This document shows positions 53,664 to 62,898 of a stretch of 64,000 nucleotides of DNA, one piece after another. Both the position numbers and the translations under genes were made by a program. This DNA comes from Bacillota bacterium. GTDB taxonomy: Bacteria; Bacillota; Clostridia; Lachnospirales; Lachnospiraceae. The stretch's first letter is position 1. Every line of letters starts with the position of its first letter. The notes under the pieces are model-generated. The model searched no databases. It was not told where the DNA came from and worked only from the letters and a program-made list of their open reading frames with translations. The DNA lies in the NCBI GenBank assembly GCA_023411215.1, contig JAEYOY010000070.1, forward strand, positions 124,001 to 188,000. The letters run 5' to 3'.

Positions 53664-53713
53664 AGAGCTTATCGAAGTATTCTGCCACTTATTGCAGAAC
53701 TTAGATAAGCTCT
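53664..53713. terminator. Bidirectional terminator between cyclophilin and pyrF
   Basis: AGAGCTTATCGAAGTATTCTGC (split here: 53664-53674 and on) faces GCAGAACTTAGATAAGCTCT at 53694-53713, followed by ACTTTTAT on plus and TTTTGA on minus. A smaller CGACAGAA/TTCTGTCG hairpin lies at 53628-53651. Confidence 0.75.
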
Positions 53714-53725
53714 ACTTTTATCTTA

Positions 53726-54652
53726 TTATCTACGACTCCAAGCCTGTCTTAAATCCTCCCTCATATCAATTACAGCCTGCCTGGAAGCATCTGCATAAGC
53801 TTGTTCTCCAAAGTGTTCATACCCTTTCAGCTTATAGGCAGCAATAATTCCCCTTGAAGAATTTACAATAGCTCCAAGACCATCCTTATTAAAATAATGA
53901 ACCAGGTCTTCTGCTTTTCCCCCCTGTGCACCATAACCGGGTACCAGAATATATGCTTTCGGCATTAATTCGCGAAGTATCTTACCCATCTGAGGATAGG
54001 TTGCACCGACGACCGCTCCAACATAACTATAGGTGCTGCCCATATGCTGTTCACCCCATTCTGCTACCTTCTTACCCACCAGCTCGTAAAGCGGTCTTTC
54101 CCCCACTAATTGATCCTGAAAATCACCACTGGAGGGATTAGAGGTCTTAACCAATATGAACAATCCCTTCCTCTCTTCTTTACAAACATCAAGAAAAGGA
54201 TTGATGGCATCCGCTCCCATATAAGGATTTAAGGTTACAAAATCCTCATCGAAGCCTCGAAAAGCTTTCCCGCCAATCATAACCTTACCCAGATGACCAA
54301 TTGCATAGGCAGAGGAGGTGGAACCAATATCTCCTCGCTTGATATCTCCGATTACGAGCAAGCCCTTCTCCTTACAATAATCCACAGTCTTCTTAAAGGC
54401 CTTCAGACCTTCAATTCCAAATTGCTCATACATTGCAATCTGAGGCTTCACCGCCGGTATCAGATCATAGGTAGCATCAATAATGCCCTTATTATATATC
54501 CATATTGCTTCGGCTGCACCCTCAAGATTTTCTCCCTTTTCACTGTAGGCCTTCTTTAAGATATACTGAGGAATATAATCAAGCATTGGATCGAGTCCGA
54601 CAACAATCGGTGCTCCTAACTTTTCAATCTTATCGACTAATTTGTTAATCAT
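53726..54652 (-). CDS. pyrF: Orotidine 5'-phosphate decarboxylase (long form)
   Basis: 308 aa, the type 2 ODCase size. Decarboxylates OMP to UMP. PIVVGLDPMLDYIPQ at the start, AVKPQIAMYEQFGIEGL, the catalytic VIGDIKRGDIGSTSSAYA (Asp-Lys-Asp), LILVPGYGAQGGKAED is the phosphate region. ATG 54652 after AGGAAG. Starts 9 bp after the pyrC stop. Confidence 0.95.
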   Translation of the reverse strand: MINKLVDKIEKLGAPIVVGLDPMLDYIPQYILKKAYSEKGENLEGAAEAIWIYNKGIIDATYDLIPAVKPQIAMYEQFGIEGLKAFKKTVDYCKEKGLLVIGDIKRGDIGSTSSAYAIGHLGKVMIGGKAFRGFDEDFVTLNPYMGADAINPFLDVCKEERKGLFILVKTSNPSSGDFQDQLVGERPLYELVGKKVAEWGEQHMGSTYSYVGAVVGATYPQMGKILRELMPKAYILVPGYGAQGGKAEDLVHYFNKDGLGAIVNSSRGIIAAYKLKGYEHFGEQAYADASRQAVIDMREDLRQAWSRR

Positions 54653-54661
54653 ATTATCTTC

Positions 54662-55975
54662 CTATACCTTTCTGTTATATACTCTTTCTCCAGCTACAAA
54701 GGTACTGATAATACGCCCCTGCACCCTTCGTCCCTGGAATGGTGTATTCTTACCTTTCGAGTAAAATGTTTCCTTATCTATGGAATATTTATCCTCAATA
54801 TCAGCGATCACCAGATCCGCTACCCAACCGACGTCGATACAACCACGGTCAATACCGAGCACCCTTGCAGGATTCACACTCATCTTCTCTACCAGCTGTG
54901 ATATGGACAAATATCCCTTCTGCACAAGCTCAGTAAAGCTCAAAGCAAAGGCCGTCTCTAAACCAACGATTCCAAACGGAGCATCTGCAAAGGATTTTGC
55001 CTTCTCCTCTTTCGAATGAGGTGCATGATCCGTTGCAATAACATCAATGACTCCCTCCTGTAAGGCCAATTTCAAAGCATCTACATCCTCCGGACTGCGT
55101 AGCGGGGGATTCATCTTATAATCCGCATCGTCAGAATTAATATCCTCATCGGACAGAATAAAATGATGAGGGCAAACCTCGCCTGTAACAGGTAAGCCAT
55201 CTCTTTTAGCTGCTTCAAGCATCTTGGCACTATCTGCTGTTGAGATATGGCATAGATGAAGCTGCGCTCCGCTTTCCTTAGCCATAATAATATCTCTGGC
55301 TGTAATAATATCCTCAACTGCATTACTGATTCCAGACAGACCAAGCTCCAATGCTTTCTTTCCTGCGTTGATTACCCCTTTTCCTACCAGGCTTTTATCC
55401 TCACAGTGAGCAAAGATCGGTATTTTATATTTCGCAGCCTGACGCATTGCTTCCATATAAAGAGCGGTATCCATTACCGATTTACCATCCTCGCTCAGAG
55501 CGACTGCACCGGCAGACTTAAGTTCACGAATATCAGCTAACTCATTACCTGCTTGCTCTATGGTAATTGCACCGATTGGCAGGATATTCACAACAGCCTC
55601 CTGCTCAGCCTTCTCAAATACAAGCTTAATCCTGTCAGCACGGTCAGTTGCAGGCTTAGTATTAGGCATCGGACAGATTGTGGTAAATCCGCCTGCCGCA
55701 GCCGCCATCGCTCCTGTTGCTATGGTTTCCTTATATTCATAGCCCGGTTCACGCAGATGTACATGAAGATCAATGAAGCCCGGCATCACATACATCCCCT
55801 TCGCATCTAATACTACAAACTGCTTCTGTTCCTCCTTCGCCAACCGTTCCACCTCTTCTTGTGTCAGCTCAGATTCAATCTGTCGAATCATTTCTGCGTC
55901 AATCAGTACATCATACTGACCTTCTCTGCCGGAGGCAGGATCAATCACATAACCTCTCTTAATTAAAGTAAGCAT
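54662..55975 (-). CDS. pyrC: Dihydroorotase
   Basis: 437 aa from ATG 55973-55975 (MLTLIKRGYVID) after AAGGAG. Zn amidohydrolase that forms dihydroorotate. FIDLHVHLREPGYEYKETIA with the metal HXH, TTICPMPNTKPATDR, IFAHCEDKSLVG, GEVCPHHFILSDED, and VIATDHAPHSKEEK. Class I length. Upstream frame to 56035 has no ribosome site. With pyrF it forms a two-gene unit; carAB, pyrB and pyrR are not in the window. Confidence 0.96.
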   Translation of the reverse strand: MLTLIKRGYVIDPASGREGQYDVLIDAEMIRQIESELTQEEVERLAKEEQKQFVVLDAKGMYVMPGFIDLHVHLREPGYEYKETIATGAMAAAAGGFTTICPMPNTKPATDRADRIKLVFEKAEQEAVVNILPIGAITIEQAGNELADIRELKSAGAVALSEDGKSVMDTALYMEAMRQAAKYKIPIFAHCEDKSLVGKGVINAGKKALELGLSGISNAVEDIITARDIIMAKESGAQLHLCHISTADSAKMLEAAKRDGLPVTGEVCPHHFILSDEDINSDDADYKMNPPLRSPEDVDALKLALQEGVIDVIATDHAPHSKEEKAKSFADAPFGIVGLETAFALSFTELVQKGYLSISQLVEKMSVNPARVLGIDRGCIDVGWVADLVIADIEDKYSIDKETFYSKGKNTPFQGRRVQGRIISTFVAGERVYNRKV

Positions 55976-56023
55976 CTCACAACTCCTTTTTTCGGGTAAC
56001 TTAAGCATGCTACCCTTTGATTT

Positions 56024-56062
56024 GGTTTGTGCCAAGTGTGCAATGCGTGCTTGCTCGCAATT
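56024..56062. repeat. Family B fragment
   Basis: TTTGGTTTGTGCCAAGTGTG followed by CAATGCGTGCTTGC, matching the GTTTGTGCCAAGTATG end at 20.2 kb. Located between pyrC and the NUDIX gene. Confidence 0.4.
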
Positions 56063-56089
56063 TACGCTTTGGTTTTGCAGCTTGGTTAC

Positions 56090-56482
56090 CTATAACTCTG
56101 CAGCCTCTATATCATTGAGTACCCGCCGGTCGATATAATTCTCCAGTTCCTCCCGGGTGATCCAATCTGCATCGGTCAGTTCCTCGGATAGTACAATCTC
56201 ATCGAAGGTTACTCTGCACAGATAGCTGATCCCTATATTGAATATATCACCGGTAGTAAAGGTCCAGGTATACAGCATTCTCTCAATTGTTGCCGACAAT
56301 CCAGTCTGCTCATGGATACATCGGAGTACCGCCTTATCCGGCGCCTCCCCAAAATCGATGGTCCCGTCGATGAACCCCCACTGATAAGGTTCTAAAAGTC
56401 GATCATCATACCATCTGCGCACAATCAGGAACTTGTCCCCATTCTGAACGATTCCTTTTACTAATACTTTATATTTTTCCAT
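56090..56482 (-). CDS. NUDIX-fold hydrolase-like protein with altered catalytic motif
   Basis: 130 aa from ATG 56480-56482 after GGAGGA. NUDIX fold: KFLIVRRWYDDRLLEPYQWG, then the box GTIDFGEAPDKAVLRCIHEQTGL. In the canonical G-x5-E-x7-R-E-U-x-E-E-x-G-U the first Glu of REU is Cys and the second of EE is Gln, so only the middle Glu is left. It may be inactive or use different chemistry. Gene sits between pyrC and the DUF815 ATPase. Confidence 0.85.
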   Translation of the reverse strand: MEKYKVLVKGIVQNGDKFLIVRRWYDDRLLEPYQWGFIDGTIDFGEAPDKAVLRCIHEQTGLSATIERMLYTWTFTTGDIFNIGISYLCRVTFDEIVLSEELTDADWITREELENYIDRRVLNDIEAAEL

Positions 56483-56522
56483 ACTAATCCTCCATTCTGC
56501 TGTAAACCCCGCATATTTGGGT

Positions 56523-56596
56523 GGCAGCACAAATTCATGACAATAAAAGGTCCGAAGCGTTTGCCGATTGAAAAATCTCTGATTTTTCAATCTAAT
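56523..56596 (-). repeat. Dispersed intergenic repeat family A, copy 3
   Basis: Plus strand GGCAGCACAAATTCATGACA, TTTGCCGATTGAAAAATC, TCTGATTTTTCAATCTAAT. The 12-bp arms GATTGAAAAATC and GATTTTTCAATC form a perfect hairpin 20 bp past the DUF815 stop. Confidence 0.6.
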
Positions 56597-56615
56597 CTTT
56601 TCATTTTCTAACTAT

Positions 56616-57944
56616 CTACTTAGACTTCCCAGCCAGATAATTGATGAATTGCTGTGCCGTACGCCCTGACATACCCCCATGGGATAACTCCCACCGATTC
56701 GCCTCCAGCAGAAGCTCCTCCTCCGTTATGCCGATATTCTCCTGACGTTTAGCGAGCTCCAGTACAATATTTTGAAATTCCTTCTTATTCGGTGATGAGT
56801 AGTTAATCGTTATTCCAAATCGGGCCACTAAGGATAGCTTCTCCTGCATCGTATCCGAACGGTGGAGCTCCTCTGTCGTCTCCATATCCGATCGGTCGTT
56901 CCAGGTCTCCCGAATCAGATGCCTCCGATTTGATGTGGCATAAATCAGCACATTATCCGGCTTTGTCTCAAGCCCTCCTTCAATGACCGCTTTCAGATAC
57001 TTATATTCAATCTCAAATTCCTCAAAGGATAAGTCATCCATATAGATAATAAACTTATAATTACGGTTCTTGATCAGAGCAATCACAGCGGAAAGATCCT
57101 CAAACTGATGCTTATATATCTCAATCATCCGTAGTCCCTCCGGATAATACTCATTCAAAATTGCTTTCACAGAGGTTGACTTACCGGTTCCACTATCACC
57201 GAAGAGAAGTGCATTATTCGATTTCCTTCCCTCGATAAAAGCACGAGTATTATCGATAAGCTTCTTCTTCTGGAGCTCATAACCCACTAGATCGGATAAG
57301 CGAACCTCTTGGGTATTGGTGATTGGAACAAGTTCCAGCGTCCCCCGATCCTTACGAATACGGAATGCCTTATTCAACCCGAACATACCTACTCCATAAT
57401 CACGGTAATAGTCCGTAACATGGATAAATACCTCGTTCTCATCTTTTGCTTCCTCAATCAGCCGGCTTAACTGCTGAACTCTTTCACTTACGCTTTTATT
57501 ATATCTGCTGCCGCTTTTCTCTATCGCCTTATAATGTGAGATCACAGAGAAGCAGTCAATACCCAGTTCCTTCTCCAGTATTGTAAAGTCATAGTCGAAT
57601 AAGGACTTAAAGATCTTAAAATCACCTTTTGCAAATTGATTCACAGTTCCTTCCTTAGCGCCAACCTTCTCACAGGTCATGCTAAAAGGATTTTCTGTTG
57701 TAATCAATATAAAGGTTAAGTAGTTGTGCCATAGATTTGTGTTAAAGCCGTAATCTGTTGCCAACTGTAATAGCTGATGAACAATATTGTAGATTTTGGA
57801 GATGATATTCTCCTTATCGAACACGGTCAGGCTATGATTGCTGAGGCTTAAATCAAACTCCTTGATCAGCTCAGACAACTGCAGCAGTAGACTATCCTTA
57901 TCCAGATTCTTATATATTACTAATTTCGATATCAAACGATACAT
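56616..57944 (-). CDS. DUF815-type P-loop ATPase
   Basis: 442 aa from ATG 57942-57944 (MYRLISKLVI) after GGGAGGT. Helical N-terminal part, then Walker A LLFGDSGTGKSTSVKAIL near residue 245, FIIYMDDLSFEEFEIEYKYL as Walker B, LIYATSNRRHLIRETWNDR as sensor 1, and arginine-rich MQEKLSLVARFGITINY. DUF815 proteins are AAA+ ATPases of unknown function, often single genes. Followed by a NUDIX gene and preceded by another ATPase. Confidence 0.85.
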   Translation of the reverse strand: MYRLISKLVIYKNLDKDSLLLQLSELIKEFDLSLSNHSLTVFDKENIISKIYNIVHQLLQLATDYGFNTNLWHNYLTFILITTENPFSMTCEKVGAKEGTVNQFAKGDFKIFKSLFDYDFTILEKELGIDCFSVISHYKAIEKSGSRYNKSVSERVQQLSRLIEEAKDENEVFIHVTDYYRDYGVGMFGLNKAFRIRKDRGTLELVPITNTQEVRLSDLVGYELQKKKLIDNTRAFIEGRKSNNALLFGDSGTGKSTSVKAILNEYYPEGLRMIEIYKHQFEDLSAVIALIKNRNYKFIIYMDDLSFEEFEIEYKYLKAVIEGGLETKPDNVLIYATSNRRHLIRETWNDRSDMETTEELHRSDTMQEKLSLVARFGITINYSSPNKKEFQNIVLELAKRQENIGITEEELLLEANRWELSHGGMSGRTAQQFINYLAGKSK

Positions 57945-57988
57945 AACAGACCTCCCTGACGATGCCGGCATAATACAATAATATCCTT

Positions 57989-59347
57989 TTATAAATCCTC
58001 CAGGCCGATCAGATGAATATCCTCTCTACCTTCAGCCATACTACGAAGTTCATCACTAAAGCCCTTCTTCGAGAATAGATAGCAATAATCCGGATTTACC
58101 CTTGCTTCTTCTGCTAAAATCAATAGTCTTTGATAATCCTGTATCCCGGTGGTATCTTCTTCCCACAGACACTGGCCAATCAAGGTCTTCTTATCCTCGC
58201 TTTGAGACAGAATGTCGATTGTACCATTCTTCCCATACCAACGATCCCACCATAAGAAAACGACTGGCAGTCGGCGATGCAGATTCATCAGCTTTAATAC
58301 CTCCGCACAGACATCAGCAAAGTATTCCCCCATATAAGCATTCAGATAAGGGGCTATTTTCTGTTCAAAAACATCATTGACCTTATCCAACATCAGCTCC
58401 GAGAGATTCGGAAATACAAAGCGATACCAAAAGCTTAAGAAATTATCCTTAATCCGATATAGACCCTTCTGGGCATTCTCTCTGCCTTTATCTTCTAAGG
58501 GTACTAATTTCTCAACGATATCCAGTTGAATTAGATTCTTTAGATATACACTTATTTTCGCTCTTGAGAAACCGGTTCTTGCATGCAGATCGTTCAACTT
58601 ACGGTTACCCTGTGCCAGATAGTAAAGAATGGTATTATAAACAGCCGGATCCCGCAGCTCCTGCTTTAATAACTGCAAGGGAGCATGGATGAGCCCGCTG
58701 TTTTTGGTTAATAACACAGTTTTGATATTCTCTTTCACTGACAGATCTTCCTGCCAGAGATCAAGGTATTCCGGGATTCCTCCCAGAACAGAATTAATAT
58801 AGATACAAGTCTCAACAGAGGATTTTGGAAACCGATTGACAAAATCTACAAAGGTATATTCCTTCAGCTTCATGTAGGCTGTGATATAAGCCGCATAATC
58901 TGACAGATTGTTCAACATCTCATTCTCAACCCAACGAATGGAGGAGCTGCATAAAACAATCATAACGGGATGCTCCTTGTCATTAAGAAGTCGCAGCACT
59001 TCAAGAATGCCTGTACCGTTTTTGATGATATAGTGGAACTCATCCAATACAAGGATTGTCTTCTTTTTCCCTTCTGTAACCGGAAGCTCCCAAAAGAGTT
59101 GATGATAATCCGAGGGAGAGGTCATCTGTTCTTCGGACTTCAGCCGCTGTGACAAGAGAAGGAATTGAAGCTGATCTTCACATTCCATCCCCTCATAATA
59201 ATAGGCAACTGTTTTCTCGGATATAAATTCTGTAATCAGAGAGGTCTTTCCCATCCCTTTTCTACCATATAGAATGACCAGATTGTTTCCGCTGGAAGCA
59301 TATTGCTCCTCTAAAAGCTTTAGCTCTGCCGCTCGTTTTACAAACAT
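57989..59347 (-). CDS. ATP-binding protein of the archaeal-type ATPase/DUF234 family
   Basis: 452 aa from ATG 59345-59347 (MFVKRAAELK) after GAGGTG. Walker A ILYGRKGMGKTSLITEF, Walker B TILVLDEFHYIIKNG, CSSSIRWVENEML, then a winged-helix region (LNDLHARTGFSRAKISVYL) and a C-terminal DUF234-like nuclease-fold domain with VVFLWWDRWYGKNGTIDIL. Such ATPases are common, often toxin-like or transposon-associated in archaea and bacteria, with no assigned role. Next to the DUF815 ATPase (45-bp gap). Confidence 0.85.
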   Translation of the reverse strand: MFVKRAAELKLLEEQYASSGNNLVILYGRKGMGKTSLITEFISEKTVAYYYEGMECEDQLQFLLLSQRLKSEEQMTSPSDYHQLFWELPVTEGKKKTILVLDEFHYIIKNGTGILEVLRLLNDKEHPVMIVLCSSSIRWVENEMLNNLSDYAAYITAYMKLKEYTFVDFVNRFPKSSVETCIYINSVLGGIPEYLDLWQEDLSVKENIKTVLLTKNSGLIHAPLQLLKQELRDPAVYNTILYYLAQGNRKLNDLHARTGFSRAKISVYLKNLIQLDIVEKLVPLEDKGRENAQKGLYRIKDNFLSFWYRFVFPNLSELMLDKVNDVFEQKIAPYLNAYMGEYFADVCAEVLKLMNLHRRLPVVFLWWDRWYGKNGTIDILSQSEDKKTLIGQCLWEEDTTGIQDYQRLLILAEEARVNPDYCYLFSKKGFSDELRSMAEGREDIHLIGLEDL

Positions 59348-59468
59348 TCTCCCACCTCTGTCTGTTGTATCATGAACATAAGGCTTGTTCATGATCTTCT
59401 GCTCCGATCGCATCCTTGCAAGCAAGCTTGCAGTATTCTCACTACGCTTTCGTTGTATCTCTTGTTCT

Positions 59469-61235
59469 TTACATACGCTCCGGTGCTTCAAAACCAAGTA
59501 AGTCAATACAGGTCAGCAAAATCTCCTGAACCAGAGTAATCAATGCAATCCAGGACGACTGCTTCGTCTTATCTTCCTCACTGATAATCTTAGTATCATG
59601 ATAAAAGGTATTAAAGGAATTAGCCAAATCATAAATATAAGCACAGATCCGGTGCGGAGCTATCTCCTGATATGCAGCATAGATCATTTCATTGAATTTG
59701 GTGATCTCCAGCATTAAAGCCTTCTCATTCGCTGTAGTTGCAGGTAAGATATCTGTTGCAGCATTCTCTCCGCCCAATTCTTTATATTTTGCTAAAATAG
59801 ACTTAATGCGAACAATTGTGTAGAGAATATAAGGACCGGTATCTCCTTCGAAGCTCGTAAAACGGTCAACATCGAAGACATAGTCCTTGGATATCTGATT
59901 AGACAGATCTCCGTATTTGAGAGCAGCAAGGCCAACCTGAGCGGCTATCTTTCTTGCATCTTCTTCCTCCATGCTTCTATTCTCCATAATTTTACGGTAA
60001 ACTTCTTCTGTAACGCTGTTAATCAGATACTCAAGGCGCATTACTCCGCCTTCTCTTGTTTTAAAAGGTTTTCCGTCTTTACCGTTCATGGTTCCAAATC
60101 CGATAAAATCCAATTCGGTATCTTCTTTCACCAGCTTTGTTTTCCTAGCACATCGGAACACAATCTCAAAGTTCAGCTCCTGACGCTTATCTACCACATA
60201 GATGATACGATCCGGGTTAAAAAGTTTCATACGCTCGACTATCGTGGCAAGATCGGTGGTATTATAAAGAGCAGCACCGTCTGATTTTAATATCATACAG
60301 GGAGGGACCTCTTTCGTATCGGCTTCTTCCTTAACCTCTACGACTAACGCACCTTCACTTATTTTTGCATAATTATTCTTTTTAAAGTATTCAATCATCT
60401 CAGGAATATAAGGCTGTGCATCACTTTCCTTTTTCCACAGATCAAAGGATACATCCAGGCTGTCATATATTGCTTTAAGATCTGTTACCGAAACTTCAAG
60501 AATATGATTCCAAAGTGCGGTATAGCCTCTGTGTCCGTTCTGTAGCTTAAAGGTAACCGTTTTTGCTTCCTCAAGGAATTCCGGATTACTCTTGGAAAAT
60601 GCACTGGCAGCAGGATATATTTCTTCTAACTCAGAGATTGTAAAAGGTGCATCCTTCGGATATTCACCATTGAAGCTGTCATCAAAGTATACCAGCTCAG
60701 GCTTCCTTCTCTTAAGCTCAGCAATAATCAGTCCCATCTGAGTACCCCAGTCTCCGAGATGCGCATCCCCGATCACTGTATTACCGACAAATCGAAACAA
60801 TCTCTTAATGCTCTCCCCTATGACTGCAGAACGCATGTGCCCGACATGCAGAGGTTTCGCAATGTTCGGACCACCAAAGTCAATTACTACTGTCTTAGGC
60901 TCCTTCACTGCTTCCACTCCGAAATGCTCTTCGCCCTTCATCTGGTTTAAATATCCAGCAAGGAATTCATCACTCAGAGTAATATTGATAAATCCCGGCA
61001 TAATCGCCGAAATTTCTTTGATTTTCTCACTTGATTTTAAGACGTCTGTAATTTCCTGTGCTATCTTAATCGGGGCCGTTTTATATTGTTTTGCAGCTGC
61101 CAATGCACCATTGCATTGGTACTGACATAAATCGGGACGGTTCGAAAGAGTTACTACGCCATACTTCTCTTCATACCCCTTCTGAGCAAAGGCTTCCTTC
61201 ACTTCTACGCTTATCAATTCTATGATTGTCTTCAT
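59469..61235 (-). CDS. argS: Arginyl-tRNA synthetase
   Basis: 588 aa. Class I enzyme. N-terminal additional domain, then FGGPNIAKPLHVGHMRSAVI with the HIGH-like HVGH, and GDWGTQMGLIIAELK, DRIIYVVDKRQELNF, FGTMNGKDGKPFKTREGG (KMSK region degenerate as usual for ArgS), and the DALR anticodon domain starting near FDVDRFTSFEGDTGPYIL. ATG 61235 after AAGGCG. Convergent to nothing; the divergent CheX gene lies 399 bp upstream. Confidence 0.97.
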   Translation of the reverse strand: MKTIIELISVEVKEAFAQKGYEEKYGVVTLSNRPDLCQYQCNGALAAAKQYKTAPIKIAQEITDVLKSSEKIKEISAIMPGFINITLSDEFLAGYLNQMKGEEHFGVEAVKEPKTVVIDFGGPNIAKPLHVGHMRSAVIGESIKRLFRFVGNTVIGDAHLGDWGTQMGLIIAELKRRKPELVYFDDSFNGEYPKDAPFTISELEEIYPAASAFSKSNPEFLEEAKTVTFKLQNGHRGYTALWNHILEVSVTDLKAIYDSLDVSFDLWKKESDAQPYIPEMIEYFKKNNYAKISEGALVVEVKEEADTKEVPPCMILKSDGAALYNTTDLATIVERMKLFNPDRIIYVVDKRQELNFEIVFRCARKTKLVKEDTELDFIGFGTMNGKDGKPFKTREGGVMRLEYLINSVTEEVYRKIMENRSMEEEDARKIAAQVGLAALKYGDLSNQISKDYVFDVDRFTSFEGDTGPYILYTIVRIKSILAKYKELGGENAATDILPATTANEKALMLEITKFNEMIYAAYQEIAPHRICAYIYDLANSFNTFYHDTKIISEEDKTKQSSWIALITLVQEILLTCIDLLGFEAPERM

Positions 61236-61633
61236 AATTATACACGCCTTTCCTTCTTAACTCATCTTAACTCTTTCATTACTTTATCATAGATATTCTG
61301 GATTGTCATCATGTTAGATTAATTTTTTACTTATTAATCCCATTTAATCGGATAAAACATTCTTATGTCGAAACAGTAAAAATCGTAAATATTCATAAGA
61401 AGTGTAAATATTATCAAAAAAACGTAAGTTTTCTTAACATTTTTTCTTTTTATGTTATTTAATTACAAAAACATGATTTTCTCACTATTTTTTTTACAAA
61501 ATATGTTGTATATTAATTACGATAACATTCTTATATGAGAATTCCAACTATAATGTAATGGGGTTACATATGATGGATCTTCTCTACGTATGAATGATCG
61601 GAGCGTATCTTGGATTATGAAAGGGGAAATATC
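61236..61633. other. AT-rich divergent promoter region of argS and the CheX-like gene
   Basis: No gene and no T-box sequence were seen. Very A/T-rich with long A and T runs; promoters for both directions must lie here but no clear consensus was chosen. Confidence 0.3.
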
Positions 61634-62521
61634 ATGTTCGGGCTTTATTTTGGTCATTACTTGGTAGATAAGAATAAGATATCTCAATCACAATTGGACA
61701 ACATAATGCAACAGCATCACGAAATAAGAGCTAAACTCGGGCTAATCGCGGTATCAGAAAAAATACTTACGAAAAAGCAGTCAGATGAGATCAATGAAAT
61801 CCAGAAACAAAGGGACTCTCGTTTTGGTGACATTGCAATCGAGAAGGGCTACCTGCTTCAGGAAGAAGTGACCTATCTTCTCAATCTCCAAGGTAATTCT
61901 TACCTGAGATTCATCCAGCTGTTTACCGAGCAGGACATTTTAACATTAACGGAAATCGAAGCTCTTCTTGAGGAATATAAGAAAGAAAATCAGTTTACGG
62001 ACTTAGAACTTGATGCATTAAAATCAGGAGATATTGACCGTATTATTCCCATCTTTGTTAATGTGGATGCACCTTATTCCGGTGAATGCATCAGTTTAGC
62101 AATCCGCAATTTAATCCGTTTTATCGATAATAATGTAGTTATTAAGAAGGCCTATAAGGCAAGGAATTACCTTTTTACTTCACTTGCCTCCCAGCAAATG
62201 AAAGGTGACCACAATATCTTTGTGGGTTTTGCCGGTAACGATACAGCTTTGCTTCAAATTGCGAATACCTTTGCGAAGGAACAATTCAATTCATTGGATG
62301 AGGATGCTTATGATTCTGTTTGCGAATTTATTAATTGTATTAACGGGTTATTTGCATCAAAGCTTAGTTATGAGAATATTCATTTTGATATAACCCCTCC
62401 CTGCTATTATAACAACCAGACGCTTACTACGGAGGGAGATATCTATATCGTACCGACACTTATTAATGGTAAGCAGACTGATATAATAGTTGTTGTTAAT
62501 GATCCGGTGATGATTAATTAG
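61634..62521 (+). CDS. CheX-like phosphatase domain fused to three 29-residue repeats
   Basis: 295 aa from ATG 61634 (MFGLYFGHYLVD) after AAGGGGA. Residues about 5-91 hold three repeats with an exact 29-residue period: YFGHYLVDKNKISQSQLDNI, KLGLIAVSEKILTKKQSDEI, RFGDIAIEKGYLLQEEVTYL. The third fits the MshEN pattern of c-di-GMP-binding domains well, the others partly. Residues about 140-290 look like CheX: GECISLAIRNLIRFIDN, KGDHNIFVGFAGNDTALLQI, YDSVCEFINCINGLFASKLS. The next gene is a CheY-like receiver. Confidence 0.7.
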   Translation: MFGLYFGHYLVDKNKISQSQLDNIMQQHHEIRAKLGLIAVSEKILTKKQSDEINEIQKQRDSRFGDIAIEKGYLLQEEVTYLLNLQGNSYLRFIQLFTEQDILTLTEIEALLEEYKKENQFTDLELDALKSGDIDRIIPIFVNVDAPYSGECISLAIRNLIRFIDNNVVIKKAYKARNYLFTSLASQQMKGDHNIFVGFAGNDTALLQIANTFAKEQFNSLDEDAYDSVCEFINCINGLFASKLSYENIHFDITPPCYYNNQTLTTEGDIYIVPTLINGKQTDIIVVVNDPVMIN

Positions 62522-62534
62522 GAGGAGCGCTATT

Positions 62535-62894
62535 ATGGCAAAGATTCTTATTGTGGATGATTCCAGAACATCCAGAAAAATCCTAAGAACGATCTTAGAA
62601 GAAAACGGACATGAGATAATTGCAGAAGCCATGAACGGCAAGGATGGTTTAGAAAGGTTTAAGGCGGTTAAGCCTGATTTAATTACCATGGATATTACTA
62701 TGCCGGTTATGGATGGAATTGAAGCTCTAAAAAAGATCCGTGAGTACGATAGAACGGCTAAAGTTGTTATGGTTACCGCTGCCGGGCAGAAGACAATGAT
62801 GGTAGATGCCATCAAATACGGGGCTTCTGAATTCTTAACCAAGCCCTATGAAGCAATGCAGATTATCGATATCATTCATAAAGTTTTGGCTTAA
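62535..62894 (+). CDS. CheY-like response regulator, single receiver domain
   Basis: 119 aa; ATG 62535 after AGGAGGAG. Receiver residues: acidic pair in ILIVDDSRTSRKIL, phosphoryl Asp in LITMDITMPVMDGIEAL, Thr in VVMVTAAGQ and Lys in FLTKPYEAMQI. No output domain. Follows the CheX-like gene by 13 bp, so the CheX protein is the probable phosphatase of this receiver. No chemotaxis operon around it, so a role outside flagellar control is possible. Confidence 0.95.
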   Translation: MAKILIVDDSRTSRKILRTILEENGHEIIAEAMNGKDGLERFKAVKPDLITMDITMPVMDGIEALKKIREYDRTAKVVMVTAAGQKTMMVDAIKYGASEFLTKPYEAMQIIDIIHKVLA

Positions 62895-62898
62895 ACTT

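Noticed and set aside
61236..61633. Looked for a T-box upstream of argS
   Set aside because: No GGGTGG-type element or terminator hairpin was found.
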